Notes under the pieces: generated by a model | The model's database searches: none | Told to the model about the DNA's origin: nothing | Seen by the model: the letters and a program-made list of their open reading frames with translations, nothing else | DNA from: Gnetum montanum | Lineage: Eukaryota > Streptophyta > Gnetopsida > Gnetales > Gnetaceae | Length of the DNA stretch: 64,000 bases | Assembly: GCA_015680685.1 (NCBI GenBank) | Contig: MNCI01010871.1 | Location: forward strand, 4,240 to 68,239 | Direction: 5' to 3' | Part shown: positions 11,270-22,079 of the stretch, piece by piece | Layout: every line of letters begins with the position of its first letter | Numbering within the stretch: the first letter of the stretch is position 1 | Program-made: the position numbers and the translations under genes

Positions 11270-12240
11270 CTGGTACACCAAATAGGAATGTCAGTGGGTC
11301 CTCCCCAAAGCAGGCTCATGCCCTTAATGCCCTAACAAACCCACATTCAAAGAGTCTGTAGGCTCTAGGAATGTCCTTTGGAATAAGAGTTAAAGACTTA
11401 ACCGTAAGAGTTTACCAAAAAGAACACGATGCATCTACCAAAATATACACTAATGATACAACCAACAATGAGGTGAATAATGGAGATAAGGATAGAGAGA
11501 AGAGAATGGAATGGAATCCCAAGAACAAGGTGGTGTATAGCCCCTAGTGTATTGCATGGTTAAAGTGACTTAGCAAATCCCATTCCAAGTCCAGCCTCAA
11601 ACCAACCACATCCAATGACTTTGCATCAATGCATTCGGTCAATCCATCCACTTGAGTAACAAGAATGCATCTTCAAAGAGCCACCACCATTCTGACTAAA
11701 TAAAAGAGGACAGAATGGGAAGCGAGAAGGGCCTTAGTTAGAGGGAACGTTTTTGGTTCCATAACCAGTGCTTGTAGCCCAAGAGATTATTTTGTCTAAG
11801 GGGTGTGCTTTGAATTCTCACTTTTTTCATGTTTTTTTTATTTTATATTTTTATGCGTGAGAACCACACCATGCAAAGACTTCTTATTTTTATTGACTCA
11901 ACTTCCGATAATTGGGTAACATCGAAACAGTAAGAAAACTCAAGAAGAAAACATCCAAGCACCCAAGTGAACAGCCAAGACAAATGCATCAAGTTCCCTT
12001 GAAGTCACACCCTTTTCAATCCTTGAGTCCTTCCTTAGTTTGAGAAATTCCTAGTCACCAATTAGTTAAAGTTCTTATTAGAAGGGGACTGTACATTTCC
12101 AAGTTGAGAGAGACCATAGAAACTGGTGGGTGGATGGATGAAGTGAACTCATTTCCTGCCATATCAAAAGAAACATGCCTTAGTATCAACATCATGACTT
12201 AAGGTAAAAATCAAATATTAGCAATCAATATGAAAAATAG
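11270..12240 (-). other. Conserved noncoding block downstream of gag-pro, element B
   Basis: No long ORF. By eye it aligns in order with E1 (23640-24620), J (31650-32640), F (42900-43905) and H (54575-55495). Best-kept pieces: GTGACTTCAAGGG (minus strand, about 12000) and GAGCCTGCTTTGGGGAGGAC (about 11297-11316). Its persistence in every element suggests a cis role or RNA structure; that is inference. Confidence 0.7.
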
Positions 12241-12289
12241 TTCATACCATCATTCCGAACAATTATTGGGTGACAAACTTACATGGTGG

Positions 12290-12480
12290 ATCACACACAT
12301 ACACACACACACAAAATGGAAAAATATAACGATGTTGTAAAACAAAAACAAGAAAAAATAAAGAATGTGTAAAACAAAAACTAGAAAAGTTAAAGAAATT
12401 TGTAAAACAAAAATGTGTAAAACAAAAATGTGTACAACAAAAATTTGTAAAAAAAAATGTGTAAAACAAAAACTTAAAAA
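12290..12480 (-). repeat. T-rich tract downstream of gag-pro, element B
   Basis: On the minus strand, repeated TTTTTGTTTTACACA units (plus strand GTGTAAAACAAAAA), with a CA microsatellite at about 12291-12315. Equivalent T-rich tracts follow gag or pol in E1, F, H, J and A. Any long ORF here is low-complexity. Confidence 0.7.
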
Positions 12481-12499
12481 GAACTGAGGGCCTCCAATG

Positions 12500-15400
12500 A
12501 TTAGCATAGGTGGCTATCTCCCCCATGCCTAAGTGGAAAGGGAGAGATCCAAAATAATGAGCGCCTATTTGAACTTCATAGAAGTGCCCACTCCTCCCCA
12601 CTCATGTTCTCAAATTAAGCAGTGGAAGTTGGCGACACTCATACTCCAGTGTATCTATGCTTCCATTGTTAACATGAGTTGTTTCCTCAGTTCATTCCAT
12701 GCATATTGGTTTGCTCTTTCTAGTAGCTGTCAACCATGGGGTATCTACTACTAGTGTGGTTGCTACATACAAGCACCTTTGAATTTGTGTTTCTTGGACA
12801 CACTGATTACATGGAAGAGATGTTGAACATTCTTCCATGTCATCACCCTCTGAGTCACTGTATGTGATGCATAGAAATTTTTTCTTCTCGATCTTTCCAT
12901 AAATGTTTATCTTAGATATCTGCAAGGAAAGATCGTGGATCCCTAGGTATGCATCGACTGTACTTAGCCATGGCCTTCCCATTATAATTGGGAAGTCCCC
13001 TTTGTTGTTGTTAACTTTAATCACCAAGAAATCAGCTGGGTAAGACCAACCACACACAATGCTAATGATGTCCTTCACCAATCCTAAGGGAATGGTGATG
13101 GACTAGTCTACCAGATCTAGTTGAATGTTACTCTTCTTAAGTTGGGGCAGGTTCCAAGCGTGATACATCTCTCATGAAATTAAGTTGACTCTAGAACCTA
13201 AGTCAAGAAGAGCCTTATGTGGTTCATTTTCAATGATCTGTAAATAGATTAAGGGACTTCCATGGTCAGTTAGTTTACTGGGAAGGTGGCCTACCTTGAT
13301 CCAGTCGGTTACGGTATGCATTAACATAACCGTATGCGTTAAGCTCTATTGGACTAAAGGGTGTTCCGAAGCTCTATGTGTTGGAGGAGTGATTGTAGAC
13401 TCAACCACTTGTTGTTGTGAGAGCTTTTCTAGGCTTCTGGTTTTGAAGAAAGGTCTTCTCTTTGTACAGTTTTCAGAACTAGTAGAGGGTTGAATGTTTA
13501 CTACTCTCGTAGCGTGGCATTGCTGCGGTTGAGTAGGAAGTTTCCTTTGCATTTTTGGAGGAAGAGGTGTTATGGGAACTACAGGTGGAAGAGGTGCAGA
13601 CGGATGAGGAGGATGGTAAGTATGTGGGGTGTCTCTCGGAGGAGAAGGAGTCCTCCTAAAGTACTCCCAAACGTGGTAGTGATGTTGGCGAGTTATGTGA
13701 CCCATGGAGTCACTTGGAGAAATCAGTTGCTGCACGTAATATCCATAAGGGTCAGGCTGTCGGTAAGGGTATTGATGTTTAGGCGATGGCATCCCCCATG
13801 ACTGTGGGTATTGCCACTGCTGATGTTGTCTGATGGCTTGTGGTGGAGTTCCACTTGGATAATATGTTAATGGTTGGTGGAACTATCTTAGGTTATTTTG
13901 TGGATAAGGTAACCTTCGGGGTGTCTGCCATTTGTTGAGTCTAAGGTTAAGTGCATATACCCCAGACTCTTGTAGATGTTAGATGATTAGACAACATCCC
14001 TTAGGATGATCATAGTAGAAGATCTCACATCCACCATCATCGTCTGTGTTTAATTCCTCAACCACATCGGAGATAGTAATTTTCCCTTTACCCTTTTTAT
14101 GTGCAGGGCCTAAATCTCTCCACTTTGTCCTACCTTTGTCACTACTTCGTTTCTCCTTAGACTCCTCTACGATATTTAGGATAGTTTTAATTTTACTGTC
14201 TAAGGAGATCCATACTTCTTCCACTTTAGCCACTACTTCTGTTGTTATTTTTTGAAGCGGAAAGATTTTGCTATTCACCAACTCTTCAATTGGTGACTCA
14301 TCCTCTTCATCGCAAAATCTCACTCCCTTCTTTCGAAGAGAGGGATCACGGTTGTATTCTTCCACACTCTCTCTTTTTCATAGTTCATCTTCTTCTTTTA
14401 CTGCTTGTTCCAACAAGCGATAAACTTCATGGACTCTAAGTTCTAATAATCTCCCTTGGGCATAAGTCCCAAGGGTTCTTCTAGTCTCATGCCTTAGCCC
14501 ATCTACGATGTGGCGGAGTTGATCCCACTGAGCATAACCATGGCCCAGGCAACGATGTAACAATGCATAGTATCAGGTCATGGTAGCATCCAAGGGTTCA
14601 TGAATACCTTGCTTCCATCCTTGGATCTGCTTACGCAAATTAGACACTTTGGAGTACATTTGATATTTATCGTTGAAGAGTTCTAGCATCATACTCCACC
14701 TCCTAATGGTTTCTGGTTCTAAGGACCAGTACCAACTCTCTGCTTCTTTGGTGAGTGTCCTGGGAAATAACTTAAGTTTTTTCCACTCATTTTCTATGTT
14801 TTGCAAGGCACAGGCATCGTGAAATGCTTGTAAATGATGCTGTGGATCAGCGTTATATCCCCCTTCAAATCATGGGATGTTGTTCATGTATAAATGCTTG
14901 ATTCGACTATCTTTTAGATGCCTTGTTGGAATTCTAACTACCTCCATTATATTCAACATGCTTCAGGTTGCAAGTAGGGGCTTGTCATGATCATCTCTTT
15001 CATGATGCCTATGATGTCTTCATTGTTCCCTACTTTCCATTTGTTCATGCCCTTGTCCTCTCTCTCAACTATCTCGTCGAGGTCTCTCATTTTTCCTACA
15101 TCTATCCTCACCGTTGTGCTCGTGATGGCTACGCCCAAATGTGGAAGGAGAAGGTGAGTGATGAGATGAAGGAGAAGAAAAAGGGGAACCATCACCATGA
15201 CGATGCTTCTTTCCTTCTCTTTGGTTGCTATGGCCCTAATCATGATGACGATTAGCGTGCCTGTCCTTATCATGAGTTGTCATTCCCTCAGTGAACAGTT
15301 GGTGTTCACGGGCATCAGAACTAGGGTTGTGTATCGTTGATCGTAAGTTCTGATACCCAACCTCTTCATCATCATTGGGAAGGGGGACATCATTTGTTAG

Positions 15401-15837
15401 AGAACCCGTTATAATGAGTTCATCATCTCCTATTTCACTAAGGACGTGCAGGACTTTGCCCTTCATCAGTGTATGTTGGCTCTCATGTCGTGAGTCCCTC
15501 ATATGTTGTGCTTCTGTGGGATGATAATCCTTCATGTCAAATTCTTCCACAACGTATTCAGCATACAACTTTGTCATGCCAATCTGTGCCAAGGCACGGA
15601 AGAGCATGTTTGGGAATGATCGATCTGGGGTAACACAATGTTACCTTGTAAATCTCTCCATCACAGCTGTTCATCTTCATGGAGGATAAAATTAAAGTTG
15701 GGGATATACTCATAGGGATGAGTATATGTCAACCTATATTGTTGAGGAACTGGCGGATTTAGGTTATGTGTTTGATGCTGCCGACTATCCTTTGTATTAT
15801 CCCTAGGTGGTAAGTTACTCTTATGAGAAGAAGACAT
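12500..15837 (-). pseudogene. gag-pro: gag-pro of element B
   Basis: Gag plus aspartic-protease region. The start at 15837 (MSSSHKSN) lies just downstream of the leader. One early TGA and one frameshift (about 15620) precede a long single frame (15607 to about 12600) broken by several stops. The N-terminal domain includes MLFRALAQIG and EYVVEEFDMKDYHP. The gag core is at 14806-14378 (ENEWKKLKLFPRTLTKEAES, WYWSL, FNDKYQMY, HGYAQWDQLRHIVDGL). A basic region follows, then a proline/histidine/tyrosine-rich stretch (13792-13346). The protease-like segment at 13081-12692 has YPADFLVIKV and FPIIMGRPWLSTVDA; the catalytic DTG-like part is not clear. The frame ends at MGEIATYANHW, the peptide that closes pol in related elements, consistent with an internal pol deletion. 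Confidence 0.88.
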
Positions 15838-15954
15838 TATTATCGGTGTGCTAATTACCGTTATATAAATTTTTCTTAATTAACCTGAAGGTTCATTTAG
15901 GATCCCAACGTTGTGAGTGATGTCCTCTGTTCTATTTAGCGCACAAACACTTAG

Positions 15955-15972
15955 TCCCCGGCAACAGCACCA
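15955..15972 (-). other. Primer-binding site of element B (tRNA-Asp type)
   Basis: The minus strand reads TGGTGCTGTTGCCGGGGA, two transitions away from the perfect tRNA-Asp complement, one base inside the LTR. Confidence 0.85.
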
Positions 15973-15973
15973 A

Positions 15974-16903
15974 TGATGAGTGGCGAGATACCCCTACACT
16001 CAACAATATGAATACGAGTGTAGCACGCGTGATTCGGTTGAACTCCGCAGACTAAGTGCCTACATGCCCCATGGAACACTTAGGGTTAATCATTCGTTAT
16101 CTTCCTAAACTTACTTGTAGTTGCCATGGTGTATGGTTAAGTAAGTCTGAGGTATATGATTTTTATAGTTTTTATGTTTTATGTCCCCTATGCTAACAAG
16201 GTGAAGGGTTGAAGAGACTAACTAACTCTAACTAATGGACTAAGTCTAAATTACCTAGCGTTAGCATCCATTCCCACTTACCGTACACACCCTAAACCGA
16301 TGCAACCGTGACTACCAAATGCTAATCGTTGCTGGGATAACCACGCGTAACGCATGTGCTCGAAGTGTTGTACTAAGGCACTTAACTAGGTGGAGAGGGT
16401 AAGAGAATCTAATCTAGCCTAAGTGTGATGAGCATCCCTTCCTTGATCATCCGTACACATCCTTGAATGCTCGTAATCAAGTCGTACTCATTCCATGTTA
16501 CTAGGAGATTAGGGTGAGAGAGAAAGAAATAAATAACATTAAATAAAATCCTATTCCATGCACTGAAAGGTTTATCTAGGAAGTTCATCTTTATTTCCAT
16601 ACACAGCTTGTGCTCAGGTACAATGTTGCTCGAATAAAGATTCGTTCACTTTAGGACTCCTACTGTGGGCACATGGAAAATATTCTATCTTTGGAGTGAT
16701 CAATCTGCCAGAGTTTCCCTACTTCTAACCTAGGATGAGGAAACAAGGGAGAGCCACCTCTTATTTATAGATATGACAGCATACCGCGATATCATGTACG
16801 TGATATCACAGGGGATGACGCGATACCACGTACACGATATCGCATGGGATGCGATATCACGACGGCCATGATATCGCAGCCCATGCAATATCACGTCTCA
16901 TCA
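15974..16903 (-). repeat. 5' LTR of element B (930 bp)
   Basis: Has TGATGAG/CTCATCA termini and lies one base from the PBS. The U3 end (about 16780-16903) carries at least six GATATC or near-GATATC units. TATA-like CTTATTTATAGATATG is at about 16759-16775 on the plus strand, so the minus-strand TATA is CTATAAATAAG. Confidence 0.94.
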
Positions 16904-19155
16904 TTGTTGATGCCTCTTGAAAAATTAGTAGCCACATCAAGTTGATCATGATAGTTAGTTCTAATCATTTCTAATTATGCATTGGCAATGTGAAGCTTTT
17001 GTTATGTCTCATTCCCATCCTAATGCTTTTTTTCATACAACAAATACATTGTTGTCAACTATTTTTGAAGCTCATTTCTTGGTCTAATAGTTGTTAGCAT
17101 AGCCAAATTCTCATACCTAAGGTTTCCTAATTCCATATATTGGGCCATGTCCTCAATGTGTAACTCTTTTATATTTAATTTAGCTATATAAATCTAGGTT
17201 ATATTGTCAAGGATGGGTTACCATTCGGGCATTTGTTTAATGGTAACATTAATTTTTTATTTTACCAAGCTAATTTCTTTCATCTCTAATTACATGTATT
17301 AGATCATGTTTTCAATTTGTTACTCCATATATAATTCAGCTTAAAGAACATGGGTTATGCTGTCAAGGATGGGTTTCCATTTGGACATTTGTTTGATTGC
17401 AACATTAATTTTTTCTTTTAGAAAGCTAATTTCTTTTTAATTTATTTTCTTTTGCATGTTCATTTATGCTCTAAAATGCTTCTTTAATTTTTCATGCTTC
17501 TTGGTTTCATTTTACATGCACTAATTTCAATTGTAGACTTCTAGTGGATCACAAAAACTTTCTCCATTGACAAGTTTCTATTTTCTATAGCTAGTTTGTT
17601 AACATCTTGGCTAACTCTAGAAAATTGCTCTTTTAAATGACTACAGCTGACTTCAAGTTGATGCTTCTCACTTTCTACATTAATTGATCTTCTTTTATCA
17701 ACAACAAGCTTTTTTTTTTCTTCTTAAAAAGAAGATATGTCTTTTAGATTACCATAATTCTTTACATCTACAGTTGAGACATCCCATGTTGCCTTCTCTT
17801 TTTCCATCTTCTATTAATGTTATTTTACCATAAGTTGGTTGGCCTATTCTGTCTTGAATTATTCTAATTGTTCTATTGCAACATATCCAACAAGATCTTG
17901 TGTTTGAATTTTTCCATAGGAAAATTCATCTTAGAACCTTTGGATCTTTATCTTAGCATGCTACAATCTTTTTTTCAATTTGTAGCAATATTTCTAATGC
18001 GTCTACATGTTGACCAAAATACATTATGTCTTTGCCTTGTTCTTTAGCTTTGCTTATTGGCTATGAATCTTTTAAGTGAAGTTTGTGGGAGGTAAAACAA
18101 GAATATTGAGGGCTTCCTTGATGTGATCTAGTGCAAGTTTAGTGACTCATTTCTCTCCTTCATGTTGCATTAATACTAAAAATGCATCTTTTGTAGTTAT
18201 AATGTCATCTAAAATGCAATAGCATTACTAGAAATTTGTGTAGGCCAATCATCTTTGGTGGTGTGAATGGAAATTTTGCCACTAACTAGATAAGATCAAA
18301 CCTCTTGTTGGTCTTTTTAAATTGTAAATATTCTGCCCACTTTTCTTGTTCTTTGGAAAAAAATGTATATTACTTATGACAAGACTATTGTCTCTTTTTT
18401 CTACTATAGGTATAGAGGTGCTTGACCCTACTTGGCTGATTCCTATTGTTAGAAAATTTGCTATTGAAGTGGATGTAAGTATTGCTTCTATCCTAGTTGA
18501 TGCTTCAACTTGGTCCTTTTTTATAGGCATAAGCTTCACGATCTCTGAGGATGAAGCATTTTGTGCTCTTTTAACTATATCATTGGTGTATCCTAATATT
18601 CCAACTTATCATAATTTCCTTATTAGACAAGAAAATGGAAGTGTTGGTTTCCCAAATATCTTTTTTTTGAATCTTCTCTAAATTTCTAGAAGGAGAAGAT
18701 GCACCATGTTTTCTTGTTACTTCCCATTGAGAATGACACTTTTGTTGGATGTATATGTTGAGATTTGATTAAGGTACTTTTTGGGATATATTTAATATGA
18801 GATAGTATTAAAATAAATCTCATCTACGATAGATAGCTCTTCAAACTTCTCATTTTCATCATCATAAGTTTTCTATACCTAGATAATTCTAGATTTCATA
18901 TTAGAATGAGTAGATATGACAAATGTTTCTATACCTAAATTTGATAAACCAAGTGCCTTAGAAATTTCTTTAATCAAATATGGCATTCTAATGCCTTTAA
19001 TACTTATTGTTGTGTATTCTCACTTATTGAGCCAAAGTTGGTGTGTTTCATCCAAATACCATTTGTAATTTATAGAATTATAACTTAAAATGGTCAAGCT
19101 TGCAATTGTTCTTTGGCTTCCAAAGGTGAAAACTCTAGAAATGATCTAGAATTTA
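16904..19155 (-). pseudogene. ORF2 of element K, main part (interrupted by B at left and E1 at right)
   Basis: The minus strand from 19155 leftward aligns with ORF2 of F from about codon 90: FLEFSPLEAKEQL, then a WYLDETHQL-like segment in another frame, IKGIRMPYLIKEISKALGL, an MKSRII segment and FEELSIVDEIYF. The left portion (17000-18300) encodes the lysine/glutamate-rich coiled-coil half and ends in phase with 9652. There are many stops and frameshifts. K's 5' portion is cut off at 19155, where the LTR of E1 begins; the five bases there (ATTTA) could be the E1 target site. Confidence 0.75.
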
Positions 19156-20037
19156 TGATGAGTCATGGATTGGTTGCATTGACAAGGCCTCATTAACTTA
19201 GATTTTTCAACTAGGCTAAGTTGATTAGGCCCTATCGATGCATCGTTTGATGCTTTGACATGGCTCCATCGATGCAAGGCTTGTACTTGCCTATAAATAC
19301 ATGCCAACCCACCATGTTTAGGAGATATATTTTCATAGTTGTAGCAAAGCTCTTGTGGTTTTTACATTCAAAAGTTAGAATATTTTCTTCAGTGGCTACA
19401 GCAGGATTCATTGGGTATACAGATCTTTATTTGAGCACTATTGTACCTGAGCACGATAGTATGTGCAACAATAAAGATAAGCTTAAATTTTTTATTCATG
19501 CATTTAATGTTTTTAGTCATTTATTGAATGTTCTTCAGTAATTAAGCTAATTAAGTAATTAAGCAAGATAAGCTAAATAGCAATTAAGTAAACACAAAAG
19601 TACAACAAATTTGAGCATGCATTTGACAGTTGGTGATCCTAACAATGCTTAATGCTTGGTAACCCAACAACATTATATGTGTTCAAGATGTGTATGGTAA
19701 GTGGGATCGAATACTTATGTTAGGACTAGTTGAAAAATAGTTAGCCAATTAGATTAAAGTAGAAATTAAATTACTTTATTCTCTATCCTACTTATTTCAA
19801 GAACCAAAACCATAAAATATAAAATGATAAAAATTATGTGCCTTGATTACACTTAAACCATATCCTTGAACTTCACAAGTGTACCTAGGAAGACAACAAA
19901 CATTCTCATCATCCAGTTTACTTTCTACAGAACTAGTGCACTAGAAAACTATAGGTCCATGGAATTCAATAAGATTGCATGTGAATTCCTTAATTATTTG
20001 TATGGTTGGGCATAGGGGGTACCTTGACTACTCATTA
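19156..20037 (+). repeat. 5' LTR of element E1 (882 bp)
   Basis: Starts TGATGAGTCATGG and ends CTCATTA (one change from CTCATCA), one base before the PBS. U3 carries AGGCCTCATTAA and CATCGATG (19267-19274), then a TATA box CTATAAATAC at 19291. Central and 3' parts match the plus-strand LTR order (GTACCTGAGC, AATAAAGAT, GCATTTA, TATGGTTGGGCATAGG). Confidence 0.88.
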
Positions 20038-20038
20038 T

Positions 20039-20056
20039 TGGTGTCATTGCGAGGCA
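20039..20056 (+). other. Primer-binding site of element E1
   Basis: TGGTGTCATTGCGAGGCA, a decayed tRNA-Asp complement, in the correct place one base after the LTR. Confidence 0.75.
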
Positions 20057-20196
20057 TCTTGTAGTTTGAAACATATGCTTGTCTAGGCTTAGTAAAATTA
20101 GTAATATCGTTGGAATTAATCCTAAGGTCAACATCATTCAAAAATTACAAAAAATAATAATAATAAAAGAACACTAATAAATTATATTAATCCAAA

Positions 20197-20570
20197 ATGT
20201 CTTCTTCTCACAGCAAGATGATATGAAAGCACCCATCCCTTAAGAATGCAAGGAGATGTATACTCATCTAGATGAGTATGTGCCTGACTTCACCTTCATC
20301 TTGCATTAGGATGAACTACTGCAATGGCAAGACATCGAAGGTGATATTGTAATGCCTTTTGATCAATTTGTGCGTATGATGCTACTTCAAACTCTTAATA
20401 AGTTATCCATCCAAGATCTTCAAGAGGAGTACATTGTGCATGATTACAACTACCGGGACTAGCATCCCATTGAAACACAATGTAGGAGAGATCAACACCA
20501 AGAGAAGCACCATGAGTTTGTGAAGGGAAAATGGTTCACCAATCCCTTGTTCCTACTTATAATTAATGAA
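20197..20570 (+). pseudogene. gag: gag N-terminal remnant of element E1
   Basis: ATG at 20197 (MSSSHSK) matches the gag start of J and B. After a frameshift the N-terminal domain is recognisable as LLQTLNKLSIQDLQEEYIV and HEFVKGK, matching MLFRALAQIG and EYVVEEFDM in B. The sequence then passes directly to pol, so the gag core, nucleocapsid and protease (about 2 kb) are deleted. Confidence 0.75.
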
Positions 20571-20619
20571 AATATTGCTCCCAAATAAAAAGACAAGCTA
20601 TTAAAGATGGTCAATAAAT

Positions 20620-21965
20620 AACCAACAACCTTTGCTTGGTCATATCCTAAATTGATTGGAATTGATCGAAGGATATGCCAGCATCACATCTACACTGATC
20701 CAACCATGAAGCCAAGAAGGTAATTGTAGAGGGCGTTGAATCCCAAGTTGAAGCAGATCATGAAAGAGAAAATAAAACAACTCCTCAAGGTGGGGTTCAT
20801 CTATCCCATTGAGGATAGTGTGTGGGTTAGTCCACTTGTAATTGTGCCAAAGAAAGGTGGAAAGTGTGGGTTTGCATCAACTTTAGGCTACTGAATATGG
20901 CAACATTTAAAGATCATATTCCATTGTCATTTGTGGACCAAGTGTTAAACAACATATATGGCATTACTATTATAACTTCTTAGATGGTTATAGTGGCTAT
21001 AAGAAAATTCACATTGTGCCAAAATATTAGGCCAAAACAACATTCATGAGTCCTTAGGGAACTTTTGCATAGTGCAAGATGTCGTTCAGTCTATGCAATG
21101 CCCCTACAATATTTCGATGCCTAGTCCTTAGTATTTTTCAATAGTAGATTGGTAGCGGGGTATAAGTCTTTATGGATGACTTCTCTACCTATGGGGCTAC
21201 ATTTGAGCAAGCCCTAGATTTCCTTGAGCAAGTACTAAAAAGATGTGTTGACACAAACCTTAGGCTTACTTGGTAGAAAAGCCATGTAATGGTCCAAGAG
21301 GGCATAGTACTAGGGTAAAGAATTACTCAAGCATGGATTGAGGTAGACCTTGAAAAGATAAGGGTCATCCAAGGAATCACACGTCAACCAGGGATAGCTA
21401 AATATGTCTAATCATTTCTTGGATACACTAGCTACTATCGGGAGTTTATAGAGAATTTCTCTAAGATTGCAAAACTGTTGGTCAAGCTTACAAAGAAAGA
21501 TGCTCCACTTATCTAGATCAAGGAGCGTGAACATGCATTCCAATAGATAAAGGAAAAACTTGTAGAAACTCCAATTTTATGAGCACCAGACTAGTCTAGA
21601 CCATTTCATATAATGATCAATGCATCTAATTATGCCTTGGGAGCCATGCTTAAGCAGTTAAACAATAAGAAACATCCATATTACATTTACTATACAAGCC
21701 CAAGCATTGTGGGTGCATAGTTGAATTACACCACAACTGAGAAAGAACTAATTATAGTGGTGTATGCTCTCAAAAAGTTCAAGTAATATGTTCTTGACTA
21801 TAAAGTTTTTGTATACATAGATCATAGTGTCATCCATTTCATAATGAATAAGCCAATTGTGAGCCTCTGTATCATATGGTGGCTTGTGATCTTGTAGGAA
21901 TTTGATCTCACAATGGTAGATCAAAAAGGGATTAAGAATGTGGTTGTTGACCATCTCTCTCAGTT
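20620..21965 (+). pseudogene. pol: Reverse transcriptase and RNase H of element E1
   Basis: Ty3/gypsy RT. Visible: a run with MKEKIKQLL, GFIYPI, WVSPLVIVPKK (20760-20858), NFRLLNMATFKDHIPL (about 20880), the active-site box VFMDDF (21166-21183; the usual YxDD is FMDD) and SFLGYTSYYREFI (21416-21450). RNase H follows: INASNYALGAML (21616; first catalytic Asp replaced by Asn), TEKELIIVVYALKKF and VYIDHSVIHFI (about 21812). Numerous in-frame stops fall where sister copies or conserved motifs have Gln, Trp or Arg. It would copy element RNA into DNA in intact relatives. Confidence 0.9.
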
Positions 21966-22079
21966 AATATGGGATAACAATGAGGAGCAGAACCTACTTT
22001 TTGATCAATTTCTAGACGAACTCCTCTTTACAAGAGCGATAAATGACCGAGTGCCCACTAAATTAGAATGGTATGATGG

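Larger units (their letters stand above)
9653..16903 (-). mobile_element. Element B, complete non-autonomous Ty3/gypsy insertion with TSD
   Basis: A 7251-bp insertion with LTRs at 9653-10532 (3') and 15974-16903 (5'), both with TGATGAG/CTCATCA ends. The flanks are identical: TTGTT at 9648-9652 and TTGTT at 16904-16908. Order on the minus strand: 5' LTR, PBS, gag-pro, T-rich tract, conserved noncoding block, a stub of ORF2, PPT, 3' LTR. RT, RNase H and integrase are absent: the space between protease and the common C-terminal peptide is under 200 bp. It sits inside ORF2 of K, so it is younger than K. It would need enzymes from a relative to move. Confidence 0.95.

Noticed and set aside
12250-12601. 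Minus-strand ORFs rich in Phe and Leu suggesting membrane proteins
   Set aside because: Produced by the T-rich repeat tract after gag-pro; low complexity, and the other frames are equally open.
18346-18681. 111-codon plus-strand ORF
   Set aside because: Antisense shadow of ORF2 of K; shows no family motifs.
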